From the NCBI GenBank assembly GCA_903921605.1, contig CAIXQV010001195.1, forward strand, positions 1 to 8,642: a DNA stretch of 8,642 nt, in the 5' to 3' direction. Positions 1 to 6,327 of the stretch are shown here, piece after piece (positions within the stretch are counted from its first letter, which is position 1; every line of letters starts with the position of its first letter). A model generated the notes under the pieces. That model was not told the origin of the DNA. It saw only the letters and a program-made list of their open reading frames with translations, and ran no database searches. The translations under genes and the position numbers were made by a program. The stretch comes from an uncultured Planctomycetaceae bacterium. GTDB lineage: Bacteria; Planctomycetota; Planctomycetia; Planctomycetales; Planctomycetaceae.

Positions 1-213
1 ACGATTGAGCTACGTCTCGAAAATAGTTGAAAGTTTTTCCCGTCTGAATGAATTGAGGCACAAGTCTCAACGCCGCAATGACTTGTGGAGATGAATTAAA
101 AAGTCCGTTATTGGACTTACGTCGAGCGATTTGCCTCAAAGTACTCGGAACAGGCCAAACCCACAGCGAGCGAGCCTTCCTGCGGGTATTAGTCTTGGGC
201 GTTTGCCCAAACA
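1..213. other. Leader region with no intact gene
   Basis: No reading frame here has both a start codon and a useful length. The frame of the downstream protease fragment is broken by stops at 28-30, 49-51, 97-99 and 190-192. It is open between 100 and 189 and reads as a fairly ordinary peptide, so decayed protease sequence may remain, but I see none of the S41 landmarks that should precede the nucleophile (the DLR.NGGG strand or a PDZ domain). Another frame is open from the window edge to about position 91 and could be the tail of a gene lying outside. Neither is strong enough to call. Confidence 0.4.
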
Positions 214-909
214 GTGGTTCCCAGAGAGACGCAGAAGCCTCTGATCGTGATTTGTGACCGCAACACTGCAAGTAGCGCGGAGTTGTTTCCGGCCGCAATT
301 CAGGATTACCACAGGGGGCTTGTCATCGGCGATTCAAGAACGAATGGTCGAGGAAGTCTACAAGCGATTTATGCAGTGACTTCTGAGAGATCCAGACTGC
401 GGAGTCACGGAAGCGTGCGACTCACAGCCGGCGGTTACTTTCGTGTCAATGGACGTTGCATTCAAAAGTCGGGCGTTGAAAGCGACATCCTTTTGCCGTC
501 GCTGACCGACCATACGGTGCACGGTGAGGAGTCGCTGGAAAACGCAATCTCGTTTGATTCGACGATGCCCGCGCACTACACGCCATTCAAAACGTATCTC
601 AGTGGCTCAATCGTTACCAACCTTGTGGAACGCAGCCGAGCCAGAGTGCAGAACAATCCCGACTTCAACAGGGTTCAGGATCAGATCCAGCATCTCTCTC
701 AAAGGCTTTCAGCGACCGTGTCGCTGAATCATCAAATGGCAGAAATGCAGATGAACGAGCAACGGTCGAAGCACGTAGCTCCCGATGCCAACGTCGCCGA
801 GCTTGCTGGCAGGGAGATATTTCCAAGGAATTATTACAACGTTGAGGTGCTGCACATTACGACAGATTATCTTCACGCCCTGAAATCCATTCAGCCCATT
901 GCCCCATGA
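214..909 (+). pseudogene. Tail-specific protease (Prc/CtpA, peptidase S41) C-terminal remnant
   Basis: The 231 residues match the second half of Prc-type periplasmic C-terminal processing proteases. Residues 9-50 are the end of the S41 catalytic core: a beta strand, then TASSAELF with the nucleophile equivalent at Ser20, QDY with the Asp equivalent at Asp31 (the same 11-residue spacing as Ser430/Asp441 of E. coli Prc), then TNGRGSLQ. In active members that last motif is GKGT(V/L)Q and its Lys is the general base; here it is Arg46 (codon cga, 349-351). Residues about 65-95 (YFRVNG..., GVESDILLPS) and about 100-170 (ESLENAISFD, a helical NPDF segment) follow the usual Prc C-terminal domain. The N-terminal domain, PDZ and first half of the catalytic core are missing. 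GTG 214 is simply the first start codon after an in-frame TAG at 190, with no good ribosome site. It is most likely a decayed gene; a non-catalytic stand-alone domain is less likely. Confidence 0.75.
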
Positions 910-1105
910 GTTTCGCTTCGCATCGACGGGCTGATTAAGTCGGGGGCCGCGGTTCGAGCAGGGGCGGGGAGAGGCTTGCTTGAGGGATTTGCAGAGCGGG
1001 CGCAGCTGACCAATGCTTCAGAACTCACACTGGTCACTCGGCAAATGAATTCGTGGGAGGTTAAGATTCACGCCTGCATCCGGTTAGAGCTTCAGGGAGC
1101 CAGAC
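910..1105. other. Spacer between protease remnant and DUF2071 gene
   Basis: There is no start-bearing gene here. The frame of the protease remnant stays open after its TGA (907-909) as far as a stop inside the next gene near 1135. Its first 40 or so codons are G+C-rich with a believable residue mix (GLIKSGAAVRAG...), but it has no start and matches nothing I recognise. The ribosome site of the next gene lies at the right end. Confidence 0.35.
1094..1099 (+). promoter_or_regulatory. Ribosome binding site of the DUF2071 gene
   Basis: AGGGAG sits six bases before ATG 1106. It fixes this ATG as the start and agrees with the conserved family N-terminus (PVIRG...RRILVNYRVDP) beginning within a few residues of it. 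Confidence 0.7.
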
Positions 1106-1873
1106 ATGCGAATTCCTGTGATCCGTGGACTCATTGAGCGAAGAATTCTGGTCAATTACCGAGTCGACCCCGATATCCTCGTTGGTGTGCTTCCTAACAT
1201 TTTCCGCCCGAAGTTGGTCAATGGAATGGGAATGGCGGGTGTATGCCTCATTCGATTGAAGCACATTCGGCCATGGTTTCTTCCTGCATTTACCGGAGTT
1301 TCTTCCGAGAATGCAGCCCACCGAATCGCCGTCGAGTGGGACGAAAATGGTGAAACCAAGGAAGGCGTGTTCGTCCCTCGCCGAGACACGTCGTCCAGAC
1401 TCAACACGCTCTTAGGCGGTCGGCTGTTCCCTGGTATGCACAACCATGCCAGCTTTCAAGTTCAGGAAGGCGACGGCAGACTCCGCGTTGAATTAACCAG
1501 CGACGACAAGTTGACACATTTACTCGTGGAGGGAAAAGTCGCTGAGGATCTTCCTGCAACTTCAGTCTTTGAGACATTGTCTGATGCTTCTCAATTCTAT
1601 GAACGTGGATCGCTGGGATATTCCGCCACGACCACTCCGGGCCAGTTTGACGGACTGGAGCTTCACACATTCAACTGGCACGTTCGTCCATTGGACGTGA
1701 CGAGAGTGAAGTCAAGCTTCTTTGACGATCAGAAATTGTTTCCGGCAGGTTCCGTGAATTTCGATTGCGCACTGGTCATGCACGCGATCGAACATGAATG
1801 GCATGCGAAAAAATGCCTGTGCCTGGAATCTGGATCAGCAAGAACAAAAGTGAGTCCTCAGCATGTCCGGTAA
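1106..1873 (+). CDS. DUF2071 / YqjF-family protein (COG3361)
   Basis: This 255-residue protein has the full set of blocks I associate with DUF2071/YqjF proteins: RRILVNYRVDP (12-22) with the following LP..FRPKLVNG, GMAGVCLIRLKHIRP (42-56), SSENAAHRIAVEWDE (66-80), VPRRDTSSRLN (90-100), GGRLFPG (104-110), GSLGYSAT (168-175), VKSSFFDD (201-208) and FDCALVM..IEHEWH (219-233). It has no signal peptide or membrane segment, so it should be cytoplasmic. The family has no established reaction; its fold is related to that of acetoacetate decarboxylase, which hints at a small-molecule ligand but does not prove enzyme activity. Conservation stops at about residue 235; the last 20 residues (KKCLCLESG...) are not family-like and run 11 bases into the next ORF, so the original C-terminus may have been altered. 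The start is supported by AGGGAG at 1094-1099. Confidence 0.85.
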   Translation: MRIPVIRGLIERRILVNYRVDPDILVGVLPNIFRPKLVNGMGMAGVCLIRLKHIRPWFLPAFTGVSSENAAHRIAVEWDENGETKEGVFVPRRDTSSRLNTLLGGRLFPGMHNHASFQVQEGDGRLRVELTSDDKLTHLLVEGKVAEDLPATSVFETLSDASQFYERGSLGYSATTTPGQFDGLELHTFNWHVRPLDVTRVKSSFFDDQKLFPAGSVNFDCALVMHAIEHEWHAKKCLCLESGSARTKVSPQHVR

Positions 1874-2111
1874 TCGCTTCAAATGCATTGTAGTAACGCT
1901 TCTACTTCTCGCCGGATGTGGGATTAGCCCCGTCACTGATGATCGGCAGGAAGATTTTTCAAGGAGAAAGAGGAAGTACGATTCGCCCCTTTTCTCCGTG
2001 AAGTCTGGTCTAAGCCGCTTCTACTGTAAATTTGCTGTTCTTTCGCTCCCCCAGAACGCACAGAATTCCCGGATGGACCGTTTTTGCCTCGGCTGGCGCA
2101 GGGGGGGCTAG
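1863..2111 (+). CDS. Short lipoprotein-like protein, probably truncated
   Basis: The 82-residue ORF begins with a lipoprotein-type signal: a basic N-terminus (NRFK), a hydrophobic core IVVTLLLLAG and a lipobox LAGC at residues 16-19, so Cys19 would be lipidated and the product anchored in a membrane. After about residue 30 the sequence has no recognisable domain and is rich in Arg, Lys, Ser and Cys, which suggests out-of-frame or decayed sequence. Its ATG lies inside the last codons of the DUF2071 gene (11-base overlap), which would allow translational coupling; no strong ribosome site is present. The ORF ends in a run of seven G at 2101-2107, while a more protein-like frame runs alongside it (2030-2167). 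I would call it a genuine N-terminus on a broken gene, but chance cannot be excluded. Confidence 0.45.
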   Translation: MSGNRFKCIVVTLLLLAGCGISPVTDDRQEDFSRRKRKYDSPLFSVKSGLSRFYCKFAVLSLPQNAQNSRMDRFCLGWRRGG

Positions 2112-2167
2112 AGTTTTTGAAGGATTTGCAGCGCATGGCGAGTGAGCTGGCGCGGCACGGTCACTGA
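2030..2167 (+). pseudogene. Orphan coding-like fragment, C-terminal end of an unknown protein
   Basis: After a TAA at 2027 this frame is open for 45 codons and ends in TGA 2165-2167. From about 2066 it reads as a convincing protein end (FPDGPFLPRLAQGG, then EFLKDLQRMASELARHGH), with an amphipathic helix pattern in the second half. It has no usable start and no family I can name. It overlaps the doubtful C-terminal half of the lipoprotein-like ORF in another frame, so one reading is that the two are parts of one gene separated by a frameshift before 2030. The alternative is a leftover from an unrelated gene or transposon. Confidence 0.35.
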
Positions 2168-2234
2168 GGTGTGCGGGGAAATTGTGACCTACTACCGCTC
2201 GCGAAACGGCTTCGTCATTGCGCCGATAGAACTC

Positions 2235-3503
2235 TCACTTCTTCTTTTCCTTGAGTTCAAACTGCTGTTGTTCCTCGTTCCAGGCCACCGGATGCCTCTG
2301 TGCATCTTCGAGAAACAATTTCCAGACATCATCATTTGGCAGTAGTGTGAAATGTTCTTCCGGAATGTACGCAGCCTTCAGTTCAGGGCCGATCAAATGC
2401 TCAACCATTCTTACGGCTTGTCTCCGCACAGAGGCAAAGATTCGCTCTCGGCCAAAACCATCCAGTTTCTGGAAAACCACTTCGTTCAATAGCGAATCCG
2501 CTGCAAGGATCGGGGATGATTTTGGAATCAGCGGGCCTGGTTTCAAGAGGCCATATTGCTGTGCCCATCTCACCGCAGCGCGAGGTGGTTCGAGGTAGCC
2601 GCCGAGCGCCACCGAACGGCCGGCGACAAATGGAATATCGTCAACGATTTCAATCGGCGAAGTCATGTATCGTGCATTTCGAATACCGGACGTCTGACCG
2701 ATGGGAGCGTGTGGATCGTCTGGGTTTGCCTGCGAGTAAAGAACATCGACAATCCAATACACAACTTCATCGTCACCAAATCCTTGTTCGGGCACAAGTC
2801 GACAATACTCTCGCAAAGTGTTTCTGGCATCCGCCGCGGGCAACTTTTGCAGTAAATTGATCGCTCGGATGAAATCAGTGCCAGTCCCGGATTTGGGCCA
2901 GCGTCGGACCGAATTAATGGCACTGAGTTCGGGGGCTAAGCTCTTCACTGCGGGCAGGTCCATGAGGACAACGGACCCCCTTATAAGTGGATCTGCGGCA
3001 TCCCAGATTGCTTTCGTCTCTGTAATTTTTCCCACTGACACGCCGATTTGAATTTGCCGAGATTTGAGTCGATCCCAGTCCGTCTCACTGAGATCAATTC
3101 TTGTTCGGAAGCCGCCTTCATCTTTTACAACAATGCACTCATATGCGACATCGATGTCACTGTGAATGCCTTTCCAATCATGGCTTTTGTCGGTGGATTT
3201 GAGCACGAGAATTGTCAATGCAAGATTCCCTGCTGATGCAGTCGCTTTGCCATCGTTCACCTTATGTCGGATCTCACCGCTGATCAGCAGATGATTTCCA
3301 AGGCGATCAAACGCCAATGGTCTCCATCGGACCAAAAGGTGATCGGTCTCAACGCTCGAAGGGATCCCTGAATCGGAAGCTTCAACGTGCCAATGCCCAT
3401 GCTCATTGCTCGACCAGCTATCGCTCGGTGATGCATTGGCAATTGAATCGTCAAATGAGTGCAGAAGCAATGTGCAGAGACCAGCAGCAAAGAAAAGTCT
3501 CAT
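2235..3503 (-). CDS. Exported protein of unknown family (422 residues)
   Basis: The N-terminus is a signal peptide: MRLFFAAGLCTLLLHSF followed by a likely cleavage region near ANA-SP (residues 22-26). The mature part starts with a beta-rich segment (about 50-190: alternating hydrophobic strands such as HLLVRWRPLAF, NLALTILVL, DVAYECIVV, RQIQIGVSVG). A helical and proline-containing half follows (about 200-410), with LLQKLPAADARNTLREY, DDEVVYWIVDVLYS, PIEIVDDIPFVAGRSVALGGYLEPP and a basic tail ELKEKKK. I do not recognise the family, and there is no catalytic motif I would trust. The start is supported by GAGG five bases upstream (3509-3512) and by the signal peptide beginning right at this ATG. 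It is transcribed divergently from the LRR gene, with 280 bases between the two starts, and faces the broken lipoprotein region. Its length and regular composition argue for a functional gene. Confidence 0.8.
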   Translation of the reverse strand: MRLFFAAGLCTLLLHSFDDSIANASPSDSWSSNEHGHWHVEASDSGIPSSVETDHLLVRWRPLAFDRLGNHLLISGEIRHKVNDGKATASAGNLALTILVLKSTDKSHDWKGIHSDIDVAYECIVVKDEGGFRTRIDLSETDWDRLKSRQIQIGVSVGKITETKAIWDAADPLIRGSVVLMDLPAVKSLAPELSAINSVRRWPKSGTGTDFIRAINLLQKLPAADARNTLREYCRLVPEQGFGDDEVVYWIVDVLYSQANPDDPHAPIGQTSGIRNARYMTSPIEIVDDIPFVAGRSVALGGYLEPPRAAVRWAQQYGLLKPGPLIPKSSPILAADSLLNEVVFQKLDGFGRERIFASVRRQAVRMVEHLIGPELKAAYIPEEHFTLLPNDDVWKLFLEDAQRHPVAWNEEQQQFELKEKKK

Positions 3504-3783
3504 AGCAGCCTCGAAATCAAGGAGTGCGCTGTATATGTTCTGGCCTGGGTTCAGCGACTCATCCTACTCTCGCCGCGCCAGCGATGTCGAGCGGATACGG
3601 CAATCGGCATTCAAACGCCGGTCGCTCGCTCCACGACGGCCACGTGCCGCATGAGACGCTCCTGCCGTTGGAACCGAAGCCTGAGCACAATCGGCGGTTT
3701 GCGTCGACGGCTTCCAACTGTATGCTGGTTGTTTTCGACTTGGCTGAAGATCGTTAACAACATTGGGATAGGAGGCTGGGGAT
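3504..3783. other. Divergent intergenic region between the 422-residue gene and the LRR gene
   Basis: Both neighbouring genes start outward from here, so promoters for both should lie inside, but I find no -35/-10 pair clear enough to call. A frame on + from GTG 3524 to 3757 is open for 77 codons and ends ...MLVVFDLAEDR. It has no proper ribosome site and several frames are open together over this G+C-rich stretch, so I treat it as an unproven small ORF. Confidence 0.4.
3770..3775 (+). promoter_or_regulatory. Strong ribosome binding site of the LRR gene
   Basis: A full AGGAGG consensus lies eight bases upstream of ATG 3784. It is the strongest Shine-Dalgarno in the window and settles the LRR start, which is also where the signal peptide begins. 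Confidence 0.85.
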
Positions 3784-4998
3784 ATGTACTCCCTGAATTT
3801 CTGCATTCGTATGTTCATCTTGGCGACGGTCGTTCTCAAGCACTGCAGCCCCTGTTACGCAGAAATCAGTATCTACCCTCCGGAGACTGAATTGCCCGCG
3901 CCGGTATTGAAGGTGCTTAAAGCACTCGAATCGTGGGAACCGCGCGTGATGTGCAGCGGGTCCGTGGTACTTTCGTTCGAAGTGCGGAGTTCAGATGGAA
4001 AAGCATTTGGAGAGAAGGAGTTTCAGCTGTTAGCACAGTTGACGCCTTTGCAGTCGATTGGCATGAGTGTTGATGCGGATTCGGAATTGCACTACCTGCG
4101 ACCACTTGCGGACCTGCGACACCTGGATGTCCACTGTGACAAGCAGGGTGGTAAGGGCCTTGTGCACTTGGATGCATTTCCCAAACTGCAACATCTTGAT
4201 TTAGATGGAAGGGGTGTGACCGACGACAGTCTGAAGCACCTTGTGGTATTGAAGAACCTGGAAACCCTTGGACTCGGAGGCACTTCAGCAGAAGACCTCA
4301 GATGTTTACTCGCTATGCCAAAACTCTGGAGCCTCAATTTGCATACGGCGACAGATCGCGCTCTCAGTCATCTCAACGGTCTTCACAGTCTGCAGAGACT
4401 CTATGTCTCTTCTTCCAAGATTTCAGATGCTGGACTACAGCACTTGTCGGGTCTCAAGTTGGAAACTCTTGATTTGTCTGGCACAGGGATCACCGATGCT
4501 GGATTGCAGTACCTCAGCACCTTGAAGGAGCTTCAAGACCTCAGGCTGAGCAAAACCAGGATTCTTGGTGATGGATTGAAACACCTGTCTCAACTCAAGC
4601 GACTTGAGTCGTTAGAACTGAGAGGAAACAAACTAGCCGACGACAGTCTTAAATTTCTCGGCAGTGTGCACAGCCTGAAATCCTTGGATTTGAAGGACAC
4701 TGGCATAACCGACGAGGCAATCCTGAACCTGACCGGCCTGGAAAACCTCACACATCTTTCCCTGAACAATACGTGCGTAACAGGGACTGCCTTCGAGTCG
4801 CTTAACAAAATGCCAAAGTTTCACAGTCTCGATGTTTCTGGCACCGCTGTAGACGATGCAGCACTTGAGCACTTGCTCCGTTGGCCCAGTTTGCGAGAAC
4901 TGATACTGACGGGCAATCGCGTCACCGAAGCTGGTATCGAGCGTGTACGCAAGGCATTTCCGGAGTGTCACATTAGCTGGCAGCACGTCACTGATTAG
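3784..4998 (+). CDS. Exported leucine-rich-repeat protein
   Basis: Of the 404 residues, 1-26 are a signal peptide (MYSLNFCIRMFILATVVL..., cleavage likely after CYA). A short linker follows, then about 13 leucine-rich repeats (residues 80-400), mostly of 24 residues with the pattern L.hL..L..L..L.L.gt.itd.g; the clearest are LETLDLSGTGITDAG (226-240) and SLKSLDLKDTGITDEA (298-312). Several early repeats are a few residues off length. The C-terminal cap is the last repeat plus AFPECHISWQ. This T/S-rich 'LDLSGT.ITDAG' type is common in planctomycete exported proteins and forms a curved binding surface; partner and function are unknown. There is no membrane anchor after the signal, so periplasmic or secreted is likely. 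Cysteines are few and scattered and do not suggest a disulfide cap. Confidence 0.9.
   Translation: MYSLNFCIRMFILATVVLKHCSPCYAEISIYPPETELPAPVLKVLKALESWEPRVMCSGSVVLSFEVRSSDGKAFGEKEFQLLAQLTPLQSIGMSVDADSELHYLRPLADLRHLDVHCDKQGGKGLVHLDAFPKLQHLDLDGRGVTDDSLKHLVVLKNLETLGLGGTSAEDLRCLLAMPKLWSLNLHTATDRALSHLNGLHSLQRLYVSSSKISDAGLQHLSGLKLETLDLSGTGITDAGLQYLSTLKELQDLRLSKTRILGDGLKHLSQLKRLESLELRGNKLADDSLKFLGSVHSLKSLDLKDTGITDEAILNLTGLENLTHLSLNNTCVTGTAFESLNKMPKFHSLDVSGTAVDDAALEHLLRWPSLRELILTGNRVTEAGIERVRKAFPECHISWQHVTD
4021..4983 (+). repeat. Tandem LRR-coding units (about 72 bp each)
   Basis: This part of the LRR gene encodes about 13 successive repeats of close to 24 residues. The repetition is clear at protein level (L.HL..L..LE.LdL....itd.) but well diverged at DNA level, so the array is old rather than a recent amplification. 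One unit (residues 218-240) is one residue short. Confidence 0.8.
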
Positions 4999-5021
4999 GC
5001 CCCATCTCGAGTGTTTCTTGA

Positions 5022-5233
5022 TCTGCCTTAGTAATCAATCCAAAATTCAAGCGGCGAAACGCAATCCGTGAATATGACCTGACGGATGATGATTGGCAAG
5101 ATGTTGAAAAGATAGCAAACCTGGTAGAGCGGAAGTGTATCGATCCAGTCGTCGACGGCGTTGATCGAAGTCCGTATGCGGCAACGACAACGTCACCGGA
5201 GTTTGAAATACTCGTTTTTTCCGAATCGGACCA
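5022..5233 (+). pseudogene. Start-less coding fragment cut by a mobile element
   Basis: After a TGA at 5019-5021 this frame is open and reads like a natural soluble acidic protein, for example REYDLTDDDWQDVEKIAN then LVERKCIDPVVDGVDRSPY and SPEFEILVFSESDH. It contains no ATG, GTG or TTG before the inverted-repeat element that begins at 5234, so it cannot be an intact gene. The frame happens to stay open through the element and on to 5612, but beyond about 5390 it is antisense to the better-supported membrane-protein gene. It is most likely the internal part of a gene that lost its 5' end next to the LRR gene and was then joined to or interrupted by the element. I do not recognise the family. 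Confidence 0.45.
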
Positions 5234-5392
5234 CGCTGGGTGGCACTGGCTGAATAAGGAGTGTTGCGAAGCAACAAGAAACGCAGGTTTGCATGTTGAA
5301 TTCTCATGGCACGCTCGCTTCCGGATGAGAGTCCTCACTGAAGCTTCTTGTGCCTGCGGCACATTCCCTCTGAGTGGAAGTGCCACCCAGCG
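5234..5392. mobile_element. MITE/REPIN-like element with inverted termini and paired hairpins
   Basis: The ends are a perfect 14-bp inverted repeat, CGCTGGGTGGCACT (5234-5247) and AGTGCCACCCAGCG (5379-5392). About 14-15 bases inward each arm has a 6-bp stem closed by a 3-base loop: TGTTGC-GAA-GCAACA at 5262-5276, and TGTGCC-TGC-GGCACA at 5349-5363. Each is followed on its inner side by AGAA, read from its own end. The two stems differ at two positions on each side, and both changes keep base pairing. The centre has a further 6-bp inverted pair (TCTCAT 5302-5307, ATGAGA 5325-5330). The 159-bp length and lack of a gene of its own fit a non-autonomous element moved in trans. The 7-base sequence CGAATCG occurs on both flanks (5222-5228, 5391-5397), but the left copy is five bases away from the inverted repeat, so a target-site duplication is not proven. 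Confidence 0.65.
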
Positions 5393-5833
5393 AATCGTCG
5401 GCATCGACGCATGCTCCGACAACAGATATTGCTGCACAAATCATCGCCAGAAAGCCACCGATTCCCAGGCTTTCTCTCTCCCCGACAAACATCATCGCGA
5501 AGACAAGCAGCAACCAAATCGCCCCGATTACGGCGACGCCTTTCACGGCACTCAGACCAGCTTTGGTGGAATAACAAAGCTGAATCAATCGAACTGCGGA
5601 AGCACCAATTGAGAAAATGACGACGACCCACAGAGGGGCCTCAACAGGGAAAATGTTCGCGCCGCAAAGCCAGTAACCGTAATAGTCGAATCTCCGAGGG
5701 TTGAGCTAAACCAGGGAAGAAAGGTGTATGGACCACCCCGTGCCGGGCGAAACGTAACCCATGTCGCTGGCAGGGAGAGGATCCCAGAGCCAAGTCCGAT
5801 CCAAAGTAGTGCCAATGAACGCCAACGATTCAT
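5304..5833 (-). pseudogene. Small four-helix membrane protein gene, frameshifted and with a replaced C-terminus
   Basis: Reading on the minus strand, ATG 5833 (preceded by GGAAGAAG about nine bases away) begins MNRWRSLALLWIGLGSGI, a first hydrophobic helix, followed by RPARGGPYTFLPWFSST. Near 5690-5698 the natural sequence moves to another frame (a -1 shift), where it continues FDYYGYWLCGANIFPVEAPLW and three more hydrophobic helices: WVVVIFSIGASAVRLI, VAVIGAIWLLLVFAMMFV and LGIGGFLAMICAAISVVGACV. The second frame has a stop just upstream (in the 5706-5711 region) and no start of its own, so both halves belong to one gene of about 175 residues. The last 29 or so residues and the stop (5304-5306) lie inside the inverted-repeat element and look unrelated (TSTQRECAAG...). 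The family is unknown; it was an inner-membrane protein. Unless the shift is a sequencing error, the gene is inactive. Confidence 0.65.
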
Positions 5834-5897
5834 TGTTGATGACTTCTTCCAAAAGGAAACGATCGTTGGCAGCCAAAGGCTTACCTGATCTTTGCTG

Positions 5898-5915
5898 GCA
5901 TCCATTGATGGATGC
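5898..5915. repeat. 18-base palindrome upstream of the membrane-protein gene
   Basis: GCATCCATTGATGGATGC consists of two 8-base arms in perfect inverted orientation with TG at the centre. It lies 65 bases upstream of the minus-strand ATG 5833, a reasonable place for a dimeric regulator site, or it could form a small hairpin in a leader transcript. Chance occurrence is possible. Confidence 0.3.
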
Positions 5916-6327
5916 GATGACAACTTACCCCAAAGATTACCAAAGCTACAACATAGAGTGCCGGCTGAATCTCAGATAAAGAGATTGAAATCAAGGCCGA
6001 ACTGACCAGCAGTGGGAGCATCCTCCCGCCGCGAGCGGTCGAAGCGAATAGCAACGTTTGAAACAGCTGGCGAATGCCATTGGCCGTGTCGGTCGACCGT
6101 CATCGCAAGGTGACGCTAACTCAGAACTAAACCGAAATCGCCCATTGCGGAATTCTCGCTGCGGGCGGTATTCTTTCGACATCCGATCACTCTAAGTGAA
6201 CAAGGCATGCGATCCGCAAGATCTCCAACGTCTGCAGCAGCGACCGAGGGCATTTACACGCAGAGAAAAATCCTGGCTTTCTGCAATCGATCATTTCCAA
6301 ACCCGTGAGTGATTTCCGACGTTACAT

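Noticed and set aside
3524..3757. 77-codon plus-strand ORF in the divergent intergenic region
   Set aside because: No spaced ribosome site, other frames open over the same G+C-rich bases, no recognisable domain; mentioned only as unproven.
3459..3890. 143-codon plus-strand frame across the divergent intergenic region
   Set aside because: It overlaps the starts of two well-supported genes in other frames, and is full of Arg, Trp and Cys with no domain pattern.
5222..5397. CGAATCG on both sides of the element as a target-site duplication
   Set aside because: The left copy is five bases away from the inverted repeat and the right copy overlaps its last two bases, so the fit is not clean; kept only as a note.
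4988..5437. 149-codon open frame on the minus strand antisense to the 5022 fragment and across the element
   Set aside because: Its composition is rich in Ser and Arg with no hydrophobic or domain pattern, while the plus-strand reading of 5022-5233 is much more protein-like and the rest is the inverted-repeat element.
5289..5612. Plus-strand open frame running through the element and beyond
   Set aside because: Beyond 5392 it is antisense to the membrane-protein gene, and its composition (His, Gln, Ser, Thr and Cys rich) is that of a shadow frame; the TTG start lies inside the element.
5685..5700. Programmed ribosomal frameshift in the membrane-protein gene
   Set aside because: No X-XXY-YYZ slippery heptamer and no evident stimulatory structure at the point where the frame changes.
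6090..6099. 10-base palindrome CGGTCGACCG
   Set aside because: Short G+C-rich palindromes of this length occur by chance; there is no second copy or clear promoter nearby.
5991..6182. 63-codon minus-strand ORF
   Set aside because: Residue mix typical of a random frame (Arg, Cys, Ser, Pro rich), no start signal, no pattern.
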